Positions 1 to 7,938 of a stretch of DNA of 64,000 nucleotides are shown here, one piece after another. Under the pieces are notes generated by a model. That model was given only the letters and a program-made list of their open reading frames with translations, was not told the DNA's origin and did not search any database. The stretch is taken from positions 1 through 64,000 of the IMG/VR virus record IMGVR_UViG_3300032249_001164. One strand, written 5' to 3'. The first letter of the stretch is position 1. Each line of letters starts with the position of its first letter. Origin of the DNA: a virus. The position numbers were made by a program, and so were the translations under genes.

Positions 1-338
1 CCAGAACTACCAGAACTACCATTATCTTCCTTCTTGGAATTGAGAAGAGTGAAGTTTTGACAGTTGAGCACTAATCGGCTCTTCTCTGCGCCGTCCTTTG
101 TCCAAGACTCCTGCTGAAGCTCGCCGCCGACAATTATCTTCGACCCCTTGCGAACATGGTCAGCGATAACAGAAGCCTGCTTTCCCCAGACTTTGACCGG
201 CATCCAGATAGTAGGACTATCCCTGCGGCCTTCGACGGCAATGCTAAAGTTGGCAATAACATTGCCATTTTCAAAATAGCGGACATCGGGATCCCTGCCA
301 ACATTTCCGCTGAAAGAGCAGCTATTGAAAGATGCCAT
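1..338 (-). CDS. ssb: Single-stranded DNA-binding protein (partial, C-terminus outside window)
   Basis: Reading the minus strand from the ATG at 338 gives an open frame of 112 codons to the window edge, starting MASFNSCSFSGNVGRDPDVR. This is the classic SSB OB-fold start (a beta strand, then G-N-V/L-G-x-D-P-x-x-R), followed by WMPVKVWGKQA and the GSKIIVGGELQQESW strand. SSB coats single-stranded DNA during replication and recombination. The acidic C-terminal tip lies beyond the window; the visible end becomes rich in Ser, Gly and Asn like an SSB linker. It is followed on the same strand by the recombination and replication genes, so a role in phage DNA replication is expected. Family assignment is firm; length is unknown. 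Confidence 0.93.
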   Translation of the reverse strand, partial: MASFNSCSFSGNVGRDPDVRYFENGNVIANFSIAVEGRRDSPTIWMPVKVWGKQASVIADHVRKGSKIIVGGELQQESWTKDGAEKSRLVLNCQNFTLLNSKKEDNGSSGSS

Positions 339-375
339 TGATTTTGGCGATTAAAAAAAACTTCTGACCAATAAA

Positions 376-795
376 TCAGAAGACCACATCATCATACTCC
401 CCGAGGTCGGGAACGTCAAGCCCCCCTCCCGATGTGGCAGATTCAAGGCTTGGGCGAAAGCGGGCCTCCCCTGTCATTTTCGGTGGCAACGTGTAACAAG
501 CATCCTTCAAGTAGATCTGACAATACTTGCCGCCACCGTTGGTTCTTTCCATCTCTTTAATCGAGGTAACACATCCAAACATCGTTATGTAATCCCCGTT
601 ATTGATGTAATCTTCTATAGGCCTGATTTTTCTACCGTAGAACCTTGAAGTAACATAATGCACTTCCTTGCCAGCGGTTGCAACCCTGAGGGTTATATCC
701 ATATACCTCCCGTATTTTCCTTCTTCGGAAACAGGTTGCTTCGTGACGTATCCATCAAAACTTGCTGAAATCATTGGTTGACTCACGATGGCCAA
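376..795 (-). CDS. Second SSB-like OB-fold protein
   Basis: A 139-aa protein. It has no extended SSB signature, but its layout is OB-fold-like: SASFDGYVTKQPVSEEG, then YVTSRFYGRKIRPIEDYINNGDYITMFG, which parallels the SSB pattern of a variable strand followed by 'W-x-x-x-V-x-F-G-K-x-A-E-x-x-x-x-Y-L-x-K-G'. The last residues (DLGEYDDVVF) are acidic with a terminal Phe, like the SSB C-terminal tip that recruits partner proteins. It lies directly upstream of the true SSB gene, and its start overlaps the end of the nuclease gene by 41 nt. A second single-strand binding protein or recombination accessory protein is the best guess (inference). Confidence 0.7.
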   Translation of the reverse strand: MAIVSQPMISASFDGYVTKQPVSEEGKYGRYMDITLRVATAGKEVHYVTSRFYGRKIRPIEDYINNGDYITMFGCVTSIKEMERTNGGGKYCQIYLKDACYTLPPKMTGEARFRPSLESATSGGGLDVPDLGEYDDVVF

Positions 796-1582
796 ACTCT
801 ACCATTGGTCTCGGGAAGACAGAGCTTTCAAGCACCTGATAAGCGCCAAACCTTTCGATAAACTCATGAGCGGCTTCCCTAATCTCACTCATTGGCATTA
901 AGTACAACAATGGTTCGCACCAATCGTAACAAACACAGATGGCGCCTTGCTCAACAGGTGGAAGGTTGCCATCAGGAACAAGCTCAATATTATGAGCAAG
1001 AGCGTGAGAAGCTATTCGGACCTTTGCCTCTGAATAACGGCTGATCGGGTAAAGCTTTTCCTTGGCACCTCTTTCAGAACTTGGTCCTTCAACCTTCCAG
1101 GTCCAAGCCGTGTACTTCCCCTCAAACCAACATCGCCTTTCCGACACGTCGGCAAATCCGTAACGACAGTGAAGCGGGAGCCCAACAAGTGAACTACCTT
1201 CCATGAGACCCGGCCAAAGATGATCCGGTCCGTTTTGATTTTCAATCTCCCTGAGCAAGGGCTCAAGGTAGTGCAAGTAGCGAGGGACACCAAAAGACAT
1301 CATTTCAGCCAAGGAAGGCGTGTCAACAACATCAGCAGAACGAGATGGCTGATCGCCAAGTAAAAACTTTTCAACCTCATGGCGAACCATTCCCGCAAGC
1401 TTGCAATCTCTTGTAATTTTCTCTTGCGCATCTGGATCATTGTCAAGTTTCCACATCAAATGCTTGATTTTACTTGAATGGAAGTGCGCCAAAGTTTTGC
1501 TAAGAATTGCTGAAACGGTGGCATACCTAAAACCACCGACATCATGGAAACAGCGCTGCCACTCGGGCCATTCGTCGCTCAC
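755..1582 (-). CDS. PD-(D/E)XK family nuclease (RecB/Cas4-like exonuclease)
   Basis: A 275-aa protein with the elements of phage PD-(D/E)XK exonucleases: AGMVRHEVEKFLLGD near residue 64 (the helix with a conserved His), LHCRYGFADVSERRCWFEGK near residues 137-156 (G-x-x-D ... E-x-K, the metal-binding core), and AKVRIASHALAHN near residue 188, matching the later Q-x-x-x-Y helix. Such enzymes resect DNA ends to feed single-strand annealing proteins, which fits the Rad52-like gene and SSB genes in the same minus-strand run. The ATG overlaps the TGA of nothing upstream but its own 5' end overlaps the next small gene by an ATGA junction, suggesting coupled translation. Confidence 0.75.
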   Translation of the reverse strand: MSDEWPEWQRCFHDVGGFRYATVSAILSKTLAHFHSSKIKHLMWKLDNDPDAQEKITRDCKLAGMVRHEVEKFLLGDQPSRSADVVDTPSLAEMMSFGVPRYLHYLEPLLREIENQNGPDHLWPGLMEGSSLVGLPLHCRYGFADVSERRCWFEGKYTAWTWKVEGPSSERGAKEKLYPISRYSEAKVRIASHALAHNIELVPDGNLPPVEQGAICVCYDWCEPLLYLMPMSEIREAAHEFIERFGAYQVLESSVFPRPMVEFGHRESTNDFSKF

Positions 1583-1818
1583 TCGTTACCCCGCCATCTG
1601 TAAACAGGCTCCCCTCCCATACCCTGGGTGCGAAAACACCTGACGTAGACAGCTTCCCTGAAGCACACCTCAACATAAAGTCGGAGCGGGTATAAGCATG
1701 GCGGCAGCGGCTCTAGTGGGTAATAGAGCTGGGCAGGCAATGCAGACGAGTCCCAGCCCTCCAACCGCTTGCGCATCCCATCTGCGGGGCCATTAACAAA
1801 AACAACATCAACTGCCAT
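1579..1818 (-). CDS. Small hypothetical protein
   Basis: A 79-aa protein from the ATG at 1818 (a GTG two codons upstream is also possible) starting MAVDVVFVNGPADGM. Its stop overlaps the nuclease start in an ATGA junction, which supports it as a real operon member. The protein contains a Pro- and Tyr-rich middle and an aromatic C-terminus (PVYRWRG). I do not recognise a family. A role in recombination is suggested only by its neighbours. Confidence 0.6.
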   Translation of the reverse strand: MAVDVVFVNGPADGMRKRLEGWDSSALPAQLYYPLEPLPPCLYPLRLYVEVCFREAVYVRCFRTQGMGGEPVYRWRGNE

Positions 1819-1840
1819 AGCCACAAGAGCATTACTTAAT

Positions 1841-2101
1841 TTAAGTGGGTAAAGTGTAATCGCCGTTATACCGCGGCTTCAATACAATGATTTCACGGTA
1901 TTGCCTTTTAAGTTCCATTAAATATCTATCTAAGGGCAAACACGAAGGAGGTCGAAAGATTACACACAATCTCATGTCCACTCCATAAAGCCGTGCTAAC
2001 TGCAGAGCGCTAACATAATGGCCTTGTCCATCATACCTACTTGTGACCATTCCGGGACATAACACGTAGCGGACTTGCCGCCAGTCGGGTGTACGTGGCA
2101 T
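1841..2101 (-). CDS. Hypothetical protein
   Basis: An 86-aa protein starting MPRTPDWRQVRYVLCPG, with a segment DGQGHYVSALQLARLYGVDM that looks like a helical domain and a C-terminal VLKPRYNGDYTLPT. It sits between the coiled-coil gene (stop at 2111) and the 79-aa gene, all in the same direction with short gaps. No family is recognised. Start is an ATG with a weak purine stretch (GGGAA) just upstream. Confidence 0.6.
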   Translation of the reverse strand: MPRTPDWRQVRYVLCPGMVTSRYDGQGHYVSALQLARLYGVDMRLCVIFRPPSCLPLDRYLMELKRQYREIIVLKPRYNGDYTLPT

Positions 2102-2110
2102 TTCCCAGGC

Positions 2111-3181
2111 CTAGAGAGGATGTAATTCTTCAACTTTTAACCAGTCAACATGAATTGCTTCATGAAGCTTGTCGGTAACGATCAAGTCAACAATTTCCCG
2201 CAATTTTTTCCCTGCCATCAAGGAGATAAGCTCCTTCCGCAGGTCTTCAACCCTGCTTACATTGTTGTGTGACCTTAACGCATCAAATCCGCCGATCCTT
2301 CCTGGTCGAGTATTGACAGGTTTACCGTATCCAGCTCCAGGGTTGATGCTGGAGCAATCTCGGATCTCGCTGGCATTGGCGGGCACATCAACGCCCTGGC
2401 GTTCGGGCATAGGACGCGAGCCCCCTTTGCTAACCAGGGGCGCGGGAAAGATGAAGGGTGACCGCTCCTCTAGCTGCCTGGCCTCAGCAATCCTCAACGC
2501 CTCCAGCTCAGCATCCTGCCGGGCCTTTTCAGCCCTCAGCGCCTCCAGTTCAGCATCCTGCTGGGCTTTTACGGCTCTGAGTGCTTTCAGTTCGGCCCTC
2601 TCGGCCTCCTGGGCCAGCAGGGAGTCGCACAGCTCCTTGAGACGCGCTCCGGCCTCCGCCTGGCGGTTCAAACCAGCGGACTGAAACTCTTCGAGAAGAG
2701 TTATGTCAATTGTGGACAGTTCGACCAACCGAGCCTGAGCTTCAGCCGAGGTGGTAACACTATCGGCCAACCTAGAAATACGATCCAACACCGTCCGGTG
2801 AGCTTCAATCCTGGAGCGCTCCTCGGCCTCGACCGCTTCAATCGCCTTTTCGTGGGGCTCGATAAGTCCCAAAACAGCATTCTCCAGTGTTTTGGCTGCT
2901 TCGTCAACAGCCCTGCCGCGCTCAAGATGAACGCTTTTTGCTTCCTTGCGAGCCTTCTCAATTCGGCCCTTCAGCTTACGTAATTTCCATATCCAGGAGC
3001 GAGCACTCTCGCTGCCAGCCGTATCGCGATAATTAAACTCTTTGCAATCAGATTCTTGCGTAACAGTCGCAATTTCAGCTGCCAACGCCTCCCAGCGGGT
3101 AAGCACTGACACCCCAGAGTCGGAAGCAACAATAGCTGATTGATTTTCGGCTTGATCTTTGGCAGAAGCAGTAGCTGTCAT
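2111..3181 (-). CDS. Coiled-coil protein of the recombination block
   Basis: A 356-aa protein. Residues about 60-160 (WKLRKLKGRIEKARKEAK..., IEPHEKAIEAVEAEERSRIEAHR) and 180-240 are strongly helical and charged, consistent with coiled coil. Residues about 200-240 contain a 14-aa tandem repeat (ALRAEKARQDAELE) encoded by an imperfect 42-bp DNA repeat. A Pro/Gly-rich linker follows (SPFIFPAPLVSKGG), then a small helical C-terminal domain. Proteins with this architecture are common next to phage single-strand annealing proteins and are often annotated as DUF1351-like, but function is unknown. It is encoded directly after the Rad52-like gene. Confidence 0.75.
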   Translation of the reverse strand: MTATASAKDQAENQSAIVASDSGVSVLTRWEALAAEIATVTQESDCKEFNYRDTAGSESARSWIWKLRKLKGRIEKARKEAKSVHLERGRAVDEAAKTLENAVLGLIEPHEKAIEAVEAEERSRIEAHRTVLDRISRLADSVTTSAEAQARLVELSTIDITLLEEFQSAGLNRQAEAGARLKELCDSLLAQEAERAELKALRAVKAQQDAELEALRAEKARQDAELEALRIAEARQLEERSPFIFPAPLVSKGGSRPMPERQGVDVPANASEIRDCSSINPGAGYGKPVNTRPGRIGGFDALRSHNNVSRVEDLRKELISLMAGKKLREIVDLIVTDKLHEAIHVDWLKVEELHPL

Positions 3182-3228
3182 AACGGTTTTAGTGGGTTGG
3201 CTTGGTAAAGGTTGACTTGAGGATCGGT

Positions 3229-3999
3229 TTAACTTAACACTCTATCCGCTGCCTCATGTAGATCCGCTGTTAAACGTGTTGCACCTTTTGCAACCACTTG
3301 CACGACTTGCTCGCCCCTGCTATTCTGACCAATATTTAATTTAGCCGCGTACTCCGGTGTTACCGCCGTAAGCACCCTCTCCCTTACCAAATCCTTCACC
3401 TCTTCAAATTCATTGACCTGAAGAATTTTCATAAGTGTTCTGATGCCGTCACGGTTAATACCAGCTTGCTGCATTTTTGTATGCAAAAGTGAGACAAACT
3501 TTTGAGTAGCTTTTTCACTTTCAGAAACTTGCTTGAAGTTGAGCGGTTTGTCTTCTACGTTGCGTTGCTGCTTGTCATATAAAGACAACCCAAACTGATT
3601 ACCGAATGTCATAAAAGCGCGTTTCATTGCATCGGTGGCCGCTTCCTTGATGGCGGATTCGTGGGCCTGTCCAAAATCGACATCAATACCATGTCCGGCG
3701 CCAACGCCGTCACGAAACGTTCCGCTCGTGGTAATGCGAACGGTAGCAATATAGGATACGCCCCAGCCGTCTTTTTTGGCTTGTCCAACCTTTCGTTCGC
3801 GCTCGGAAACACACTTAATGTCACGCAGCTCCTGATCCCAACATCCGTAGCCAAATATACGGTTGGCCTCGCTAATCACATGCCAGCCTTCCACGTAAGA
3901 CAGTGTGCGACCGCTCTGGTCCCTCGTTTTTACGGCTTGAACAGAGAGCGGCTGACTTAGCTCTTGAATTTGGTCCACACTAAAAGCATTTGGATTCAT
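3229..3999 (-). CDS. Rad52/Rad22-type single-strand annealing protein
   Basis: A 256-aa protein. The N-terminal half carries the Rad52 fold signature: SYVEGWHVISEANRIFGYG (residues about 34-52), CWDQELRDI, then the strand pair VSYIATVRITTSGTFRDGVGAG, and EAATDAMKRAFMTFGNQFGLSLYD near residues 120-145. This family anneals complementary single strands and works with a 5' exonuclease and SSB, all of which are encoded just downstream. The C-terminal 100 residues are variable. The ATG at 3999 is preceded by AGGAG lying in a small hairpin (GGAGC-TGC-GCTCC, about 4004-4017), which could mask the ribosome binding site. Confidence 0.9.
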   Translation of the reverse strand: MNPNAFSVDQIQELSQPLSVQAVKTRDQSGRTLSYVEGWHVISEANRIFGYGCWDQELRDIKCVSERERKVGQAKKDGWGVSYIATVRITTSGTFRDGVGAGHGIDVDFGQAHESAIKEAATDAMKRAFMTFGNQFGLSLYDKQQRNVEDKPLNFKQVSESEKATQKFVSLLHTKMQQAGINRDGIRTLMKILQVNEFEEVKDLVRERVLTAVTPEYAAKLNIGQNSRGEQVVQVVAKGATRLTADLHEAADRVLS

Positions 4000-4037
4000 A
4001 GCTGTGGAGCGCAGCTCCTAAGTGGTTTACGTGCATC

Positions 4038-4066
4038 AGTCTAACATGGTGGCAGCCCCACAGCAA
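4038..4066 (-). promoter_or_regulatory. Probable sigma-70 promoter for the recombination genes
   Basis: On the minus strand, TTGCTG and TAGACT are separated by 17 bp, about 40 nt upstream of the Rad52-like ATG. The boxes match four of six consensus positions each. The plus-strand gene at 4071 starts immediately beyond, so this is a compact intergenic control region. Prediction from sequence only. Confidence 0.4.
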
Positions 4067-4070
4067 TCCC

Positions 4071-4385
4071 ATGAGCAGCGCAGGTGCCACAAATCTGAAC
4101 CGGATCTTGCGAATCACCGCGCAACTTCTTTTTGAAAAGGGCGAGGACGTGCCGGCGGTGGCGAACCTGCTGCAGGGGTTCGTAAATCCAAGAATGGTGC
4201 GTAGCTGGTATGAGCGCTACTGCGAAGTCCACGGCCTGCCAAAATCAGCGAACAGCAGAAAAAACCATCGCCGAATGCCGATGCCGCCAATTGATTTCAA
4301 TGCCATCAAGATACAGGAACTGAATGACATGCTTGATCCGCCATCAGGCAAGGGTTCTACGGAAAGCTTCAGACCAGAGCGGTAG
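4071..4385 (+). CDS. Possible small HTH-like protein, opposite strand
   Basis: A 104-aa frame on the plus strand in a gap of the minus-strand genes. Residues about 15-55 (ITAQLLFEKGEDVPAVANLL, then VNPRMVRSWYERY) resemble a helix-turn-helix of the homeodomain-like type, where R-M-V-R-S-W-Y would be the recognition helix. There is no strong ribosome binding site and a minus-strand frame exists in the same place (4217-4513) but looks less protein-like. A small regulator is possible. Confidence 0.45.
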   Translation: MSSAGATNLNRILRITAQLLFEKGEDVPAVANLLQGFVNPRMVRSWYERYCEVHGLPKSANSRKNHRRMPMPPIDFNAIKIQELNDMLDPPSGKGSTESFRPER

Positions 4386-4460
4386 GCGGCGCTAGTCTGC
4401 CAGGGCTGAGCGGAAGGCCAAGCCCCTGACTCAGCAGCGAAATCACTGGAGAGTTTGGCC

Positions 4461-4622
4461 ATGGGCAATATACCGACAATGACGGCAGAAGCCGTTGCAC
4501 TCTTGACAGACATAGCAAAAATTCGTCATACAATTCTTGAAAATGCTCCACAATGCCTACCCCTTCTTGCGCCGACCCTTGTTAGCGCTGAACAGCGAAT
4601 TCGCATTATCTGCGGCCACTAA
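4461..4622 (+). CDS. Possible small protein, opposite strand
   Basis: A 53-codon frame starting MGNIPTMTAEAVALLTDIAK, with a good ribosome binding site (GGAGAG, 7 nt upstream). It continues the direction of the HTH-like frame at 4071 and runs 66 nt into the 3' end of the minus-strand gene at 4557. The peptide is mostly helical. It could form a two-gene unit with the preceding frame. Not recognised. Confidence 0.35.
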   Translation: MGNIPTMTAEAVALLTDIAKIRHTILENAPQCLPLLAPTLVSAEQRIRIICGH

Positions 4623-4820
4623 ACTTCTAGCGGTTGCGATGTGTCGATTCTTGGTTCTCATTCTTTGTTTCTCCTTGTTGATTAACTGCATTTTTGCCTT
4701 CAGCCTCTCGGCTTCGTAATCTGGTCGCCGTTCCTGCATTTGCCTTAAGGCCTCCTGGTAGCCAGGAGCCTCAAGCTCTGGAAATCTCTTAAAAATTTTA
4801 CTCCAGTTAGGTGCTGTCAT
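4557..4820 (-). CDS. Small basic, charged helical protein
   Basis: An 87-aa protein, MTAPNWSKIFKRFPELEAPG, with a long charged helix (residues about 25-65, rich in Glu, Lys, Arg and Gln) and a basic end (NKGRRKKG). Its ATG overlaps the TGA of the helicase gene (ATGA at 4817-4820), so it is translationally coupled to DnaB. Small basic proteins placed beside a phage helicase may be loaders or DNA-binding accessories, but there is no recognisable domain. Confidence 0.65.
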   Translation of the reverse strand: MTAPNWSKIFKRFPELEAPGYQEALRQMQERRPDYEAERLKAKMQLINKEKQRMRTKNRHIATARSLVAADNANSLFSANKGRRKKG

Positions 4821-6253
4821 CTCAGTAAGTTGCTACCCCAGACAACAGAGCTTTGTAGATCTATGCAACACTGCAGCGTACCGCATTCTCCATGCCTGTT
4901 TTTAGCAACAGAAACGGCCAGCTCGTATTTATCTTTTCCCCTGTCATAGTAATGTGGTCGAAGGAGAAACATGACAATATCCGCATCTTCTTCAATTCTA
5001 CCGGAAGCGCGGAGGTCTGACATATTTGGCATTTTATCGGTCCTATTCTCCACGCCCCTGTTAACTTGACTCAACAAGAAAATGTCTATACCTGTACTTG
5101 TTCCGAGCCTTTTCAAAGCTTTTGTAACATGGCCAATATTAGATGCCTCCGTGTTTTGAGCATCACCAGAGCAGCCCTCTATAAGTTGCAGGTAATCAAT
5201 AAAAACAGCTGAAAGATTTTTTCTAGTCTTAGCAAGAAGTTTTATTTTTGCTGAAATACTTTTAATGGTTTCAGATTCATCAAAGACATGCAATCTTTTA
5301 ATCAGCCTGGAGTTCTGGTAACCTTCAAGCCTCGTCCTTTGGGCCGACGTGTAATTCCTTAGCCTCAAATTGTGGGATCGAATTGGATCGGTAAGTTCTC
5401 CCGAAGAACGAAGGCTCATGTAGTCAAGGCAAGCGATTGATTTATACTGAATCTGTTTTTTTGACATTTCTAAACTAAAAAAAGCAACATCACAGTGTAT
5501 ATCGGCTAACACGGTTGCAAGGTAAATTGCAAATGTAGTCTTGCCCATGCCGGGCCTTCCCGCTAGCACCACCAGGCGACCAGAGTACGGTGAATCCCTT
5601 TTTGCAATTCCACCCTGTATTGCATCGTCAAGCACGCTAAGGCCGGTCGGGATTACAATATCCTTGGGTAAAGGTTGAAGGGCTTCTTCAATAGAAGATT
5701 CCCAGTCGTCGTCCCTTTTATCAAGAGTTGAAGCGCTATACCATATTTCCTGCTGCCTCTCTATTAAAGATGGTATGCTTTCTTCAAATACCTTTTGATC
5801 GGGAGTGCTAGTAAGGGCTAAAGCAATCTCCTCTGCATTAGCCTTAAGACTTGTTCTTGCACATTTCAACCTCCAAACAGGAACAATGGAATACAAAGAT
5901 TCAATACTAAAAAACATTGAAGGGGACTCGGCAACCTCTTGGATGTACTGACAATCATCTTGATGCCCCATAGATAGAAGTAACTTTTCTGCCATCACGG
6001 CAATACTGCCAGGCACCACCAGGGAAGATTTGACTGAATCAAGCGCAATCTTTTTAATTACGTGAAACAATGCTTTCCGATGGTTTCCAGTAAACCACTC
6101 TTGATTAACCTGTGTTGCAATATCACAAAGCTCAGCTGTAGAACCTTGTTCACCTTCAAGATAAAAGATGCACGTAGAGAGAAAAGAGTCTTGTATCTCG
6201 CTGGTATCCCAGGTATTCATCTGGGACAGGATTGCAAAATTTCCTTCGCTCAT
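4817..6253 (-). CDS. dnaB: DnaB-like replicative helicase
   Basis: A 478-aa protein with an N-terminal helical domain (FLSTCIFYLEGEQGS... at residues 24-40, a shortened DnaB N domain), linker, and RecA-like motor. Walker A is GRPGMGKTT at residues 232-240, followed by FFSLEMSKKQI (the DnaB H1a pattern F-S-L-E-M). Walker B is AVFIDYLQLIEG, then LLSQVNRGVENR and SDLRASGRIEEDADIVMFLLR (the arginine-finger/H4 region). It unwinds DNA at the phage fork as a hexamer. It is flanked by the replisome-organizer gene upstream and the small basic gene downstream. Confidence 0.95.
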   Translation of the reverse strand: MSEGNFAILSQMNTWDTSEIQDSFLSTCIFYLEGEQGSTAELCDIATQVNQEWFTGNHRKALFHVIKKIALDSVKSSLVVPGSIAVMAEKLLLSMGHQDDCQYIQEVAESPSMFFSIESLYSIVPVWRLKCARTSLKANAEEIALALTSTPDQKVFEESIPSLIERQQEIWYSASTLDKRDDDWESSIEEALQPLPKDIVIPTGLSVLDDAIQGGIAKRDSPYSGRLVVLAGRPGMGKTTFAIYLATVLADIHCDVAFFSLEMSKKQIQYKSIACLDYMSLRSSGELTDPIRSHNLRLRNYTSAQRTRLEGYQNSRLIKRLHVFDESETIKSISAKIKLLAKTRKNLSAVFIDYLQLIEGCSGDAQNTEASNIGHVTKALKRLGTSTGIDIFLLSQVNRGVENRTDKMPNMSDLRASGRIEEDADIVMFLLRPHYYDRGKDKYELAVSVAKNRHGECGTLQCCIDLQSSVVWGSNLLR

Positions 6254-7069
6254 TTAATTTAGTGTGTAGTTAATTGGTGACATCGCGGGTTTACCTTGGT
6301 TTCCCGCTTTGGCTACACCATTCTCCTGTCCCAGCTTGTTAATAGTTTCCTTGTGCCCAGCAAAACCAAGCGACTGCCAATTTTTCTCTGCTACATATTC
6401 GCAATAAAGCTTTAAGGTTCCAGTGCTCTTGGCATACTCAAGAGCACGCATGGTGGAACTTGTAAGTTCAGGTCGAAGCTTGTGTTTTTTTTCTCTGTTG
6501 TCAAGCCATTTAAGCAAATGCTCGCGGTAGGGCTGCAACCACTCGGGCAGCTCGATGGCTGCTGGCTTCGGCTTCTGCGTGGTTCGCCTGGGGGGCAGTG
6601 GGGGGTTTTCTTCTAGATGGTTTTCTTCTAATGGTTTTCTTTCTAATGGTCTTCTATTGCGTCCGGGTTTCCCGGCGTCCGGTTTTCCCGGACACTGGTT
6701 TCCCGGCGTCCGGTTTTCCCGGACGCTGGCTGTGGCTTCTGCCGCAGGGGCCAACGAAGCCACAGCACTCGGATCCGGCCTATCGGTGACGCTGTAATGC
6801 TCGCCAACTATCTGGCCTGCTGGGTTCCTGTTTTTTACATTTACCAAATACCCAAAACATCTCAATTCAGAGAGGCCCGACAAAACCGCATCTCTACCCT
6901 CGGTTCCATGTTCAATAATCCAGGCTCTCGTAAACTTAAAACCCTTGCTGTGCGAAAGACAAACAGCAAGGATACCCTTGGCCTTGTAGCTAAGGCGCTT
7001 ATCCCTCAAGGCGTCATTAAGAACAATTGTAAAACTGTTACCAGCGCCGTTGTTTTCAAAGCTTTCCAT
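6254..7069 (-). CDS. Replisome-organizer / replication initiator-like HTH protein
   Basis: A 271-aa protein. Residues about 10-100 (NSFTIVLNDALRDKRLSYKAKGILAVCLSHSKGFKFTRAWI) form the winged-helix domain common to phage replisome-organizer proteins, which bind the origin and recruit the helicase. The middle is a low-complexity linker (GNQCPGKPDAGKPGRNRR, then repeated LEENPL-type units) encoded by short DNA repeats (CGGTTTTCCCGGAC twice in 6670-6720). The C-terminal 90 residues resemble a DnaD-like helical segment (LPEWLQPYREHLLKWLDNR). Its stop is directly followed by the dnaB ATG. The repeats in the gene could serve as origin binding sites, as in lambda O (inference). Confidence 0.8.
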   Translation of the reverse strand: MESFENNGAGNSFTIVLNDALRDKRLSYKAKGILAVCLSHSKGFKFTRAWIIEHGTEGRDAVLSGLSELRCFGYLVNVKNRNPAGQIVGEHYSVTDRPDPSAVASLAPAAEATASVRENRTPGNQCPGKPDAGKPGRNRRPLERKPLEENHLEENPPLPPRRTTQKPKPAAIELPEWLQPYREHLLKWLDNREKKHKLRPELTSSTMRALEYAKSTGTLKLYCEYVAEKNWQSLGFAGHKETINKLGQENGVAKAGNQGKPAMSPINYTLN

Positions 7070-7109
7070 TGAGATTAGTGTTAGTTAAATTAGAAATAGT
7101 TTCTCCTGT

Positions 7110-7301
7110 TTAGTTGTGGTCAACAATTGCTGCGTTACCATCTTTAATGGCAGTGCGGCGAAGTTCTGAATTTTTCCTTGAAATCATGGCTTCAACAACC
7201 AGATCTACGATATGTTGTGACATTGGGCGATGTGAGGGTTTTGTATTTCTCAGTTGTGCAACAACTTCATCCGAAAGCGAGATTGAAAACCTGGGTGCCA
7301 T
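7110..7301 (-). CDS. Ribbon-helix-helix DNA-binding protein
   Basis: A 63-aa protein from the ATG at 7301, MAPRFSISLSDEVVAQLRN. The beta strand RFSISLS followed by the helices DEVVAQLRNTKPS and MSQHIVDLVVEAMISRK is the Arc/CopG/MetJ ribbon-helix-helix fold, typical of small dimeric repressors. A longer frame from a TTG at 7370 is unlikely because a good promoter (7329-7357) places the transcription start near 7322. It heads the minus-strand replication operon, so it may autoregulate it and act on the divergent plus-strand genes. Confidence 0.75.
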   Translation of the reverse strand: MAPRFSISLSDEVVAQLRNTKPSHRPMSQHIVDLVVEAMISRKNSELRRTAIKDGNAAIVDHN

Positions 7302-7328
7302 TGTGAAAGTGAAGCGCTGTGCCACTGC

Positions 7329-7357
7329 ATCATACTGCTGCGATGTGCAGCGGTCAA
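7329..7357 (-). promoter_or_regulatory. Sigma-70 promoter for the RHH gene and replication operon
   Basis: Minus strand: TTGACC, 17 bp, TATGAT. Predicted start is about 20 nt upstream of the ATG at 7301. The 303-base gap 7302-7604 holds this promoter and a divergent plus-strand promoter, and no further gene that I can support. Confidence 0.6.
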
Positions 7358-7547
7358 CCCCTGACAGCAATCGATCCCTGATGGCCCTCGAACGCCTGGG
7401 GCGGGCAAGTGGTCGCTGGGAGTCGTTTGGCGCGGCTCAGGCCCTGCTAGCGGCCTCTCAGCTGGTGTTGGTGGCCGGGTTGGGTCGAACGTGCGCCAGT
7501 GTCTGGGCGGTTCGCAGCACATACGGGCCTATGCGTTCAGTAGTTTG

Positions 7548-7576
7548 TTGACGGCCAGGCTCGCAAGCCCTAAAAT
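7548..7576 (+). promoter_or_regulatory. Sigma-70 promoter for the plus-strand gene at 7605
   Basis: TTGACG, 17 bp, TAAAAT, ending 29 nt before the ATG at 7605. Together with the promoter at 7329-7357 it makes a divergent switch region between the replication operon and the sigma-factor operon. Confidence 0.6.
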
Positions 7577-7604
7577 TCCCTTGCTTCACTGTTTACTAAA
7601 CGCA

Positions 7605-7883
7605 ATGACGGCACTCCGCAAGTTCAAACAGTTTCACCAGGGCGACACTGTTTACGCAAGATTTTTTGACGACAGAAGTCTTGTGTTTGAGGGAATTGCT
7701 AAAACCAATTCGCCATTCCCGCATTACTTTTGTCGATTGAATGGAATTGTTTATTTGATTCCGAAAATTCATCTTTCGACCAAGAGCTTGGCACCGCTAG
7801 TGGGAGATGGAAACCATCGTCAGCTGGCGATTCCGGGGATTCTCCAGAGGGGCGAGCGCCATCAGGGATTGCTTATGGCTTGA
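7605..7883 (+). CDS. Small hypothetical protein upstream of sigma factor
   Basis: A 92-aa protein from the ATG at 7605, MTALRKFKQFHQGDTVYARF. The first 60 residues have a small beta-barrel look (GDTVYARFFDDRSLVFEGIAK ... YFCRLNGIVYLIPKIHLS). Upstream frame extensions lie within the promoter region and were dropped. No family is recognised. It precedes the sigma factor by 114 nt, which contain the next promoter. Confidence 0.55.
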   Translation: MTALRKFKQFHQGDTVYARFFDDRSLVFEGIAKTNSPFPHYFCRLNGIVYLIPKIHLSTKSLAPLVGDGNHRQLAIPGILQRGERHQGLLMA

Positions 7884-7938
7884 CCGGAGCTTGACCGGAG
7901 CTGGACCGGGCTGTACTGTTTGGACGGCTAGCGCAAGT

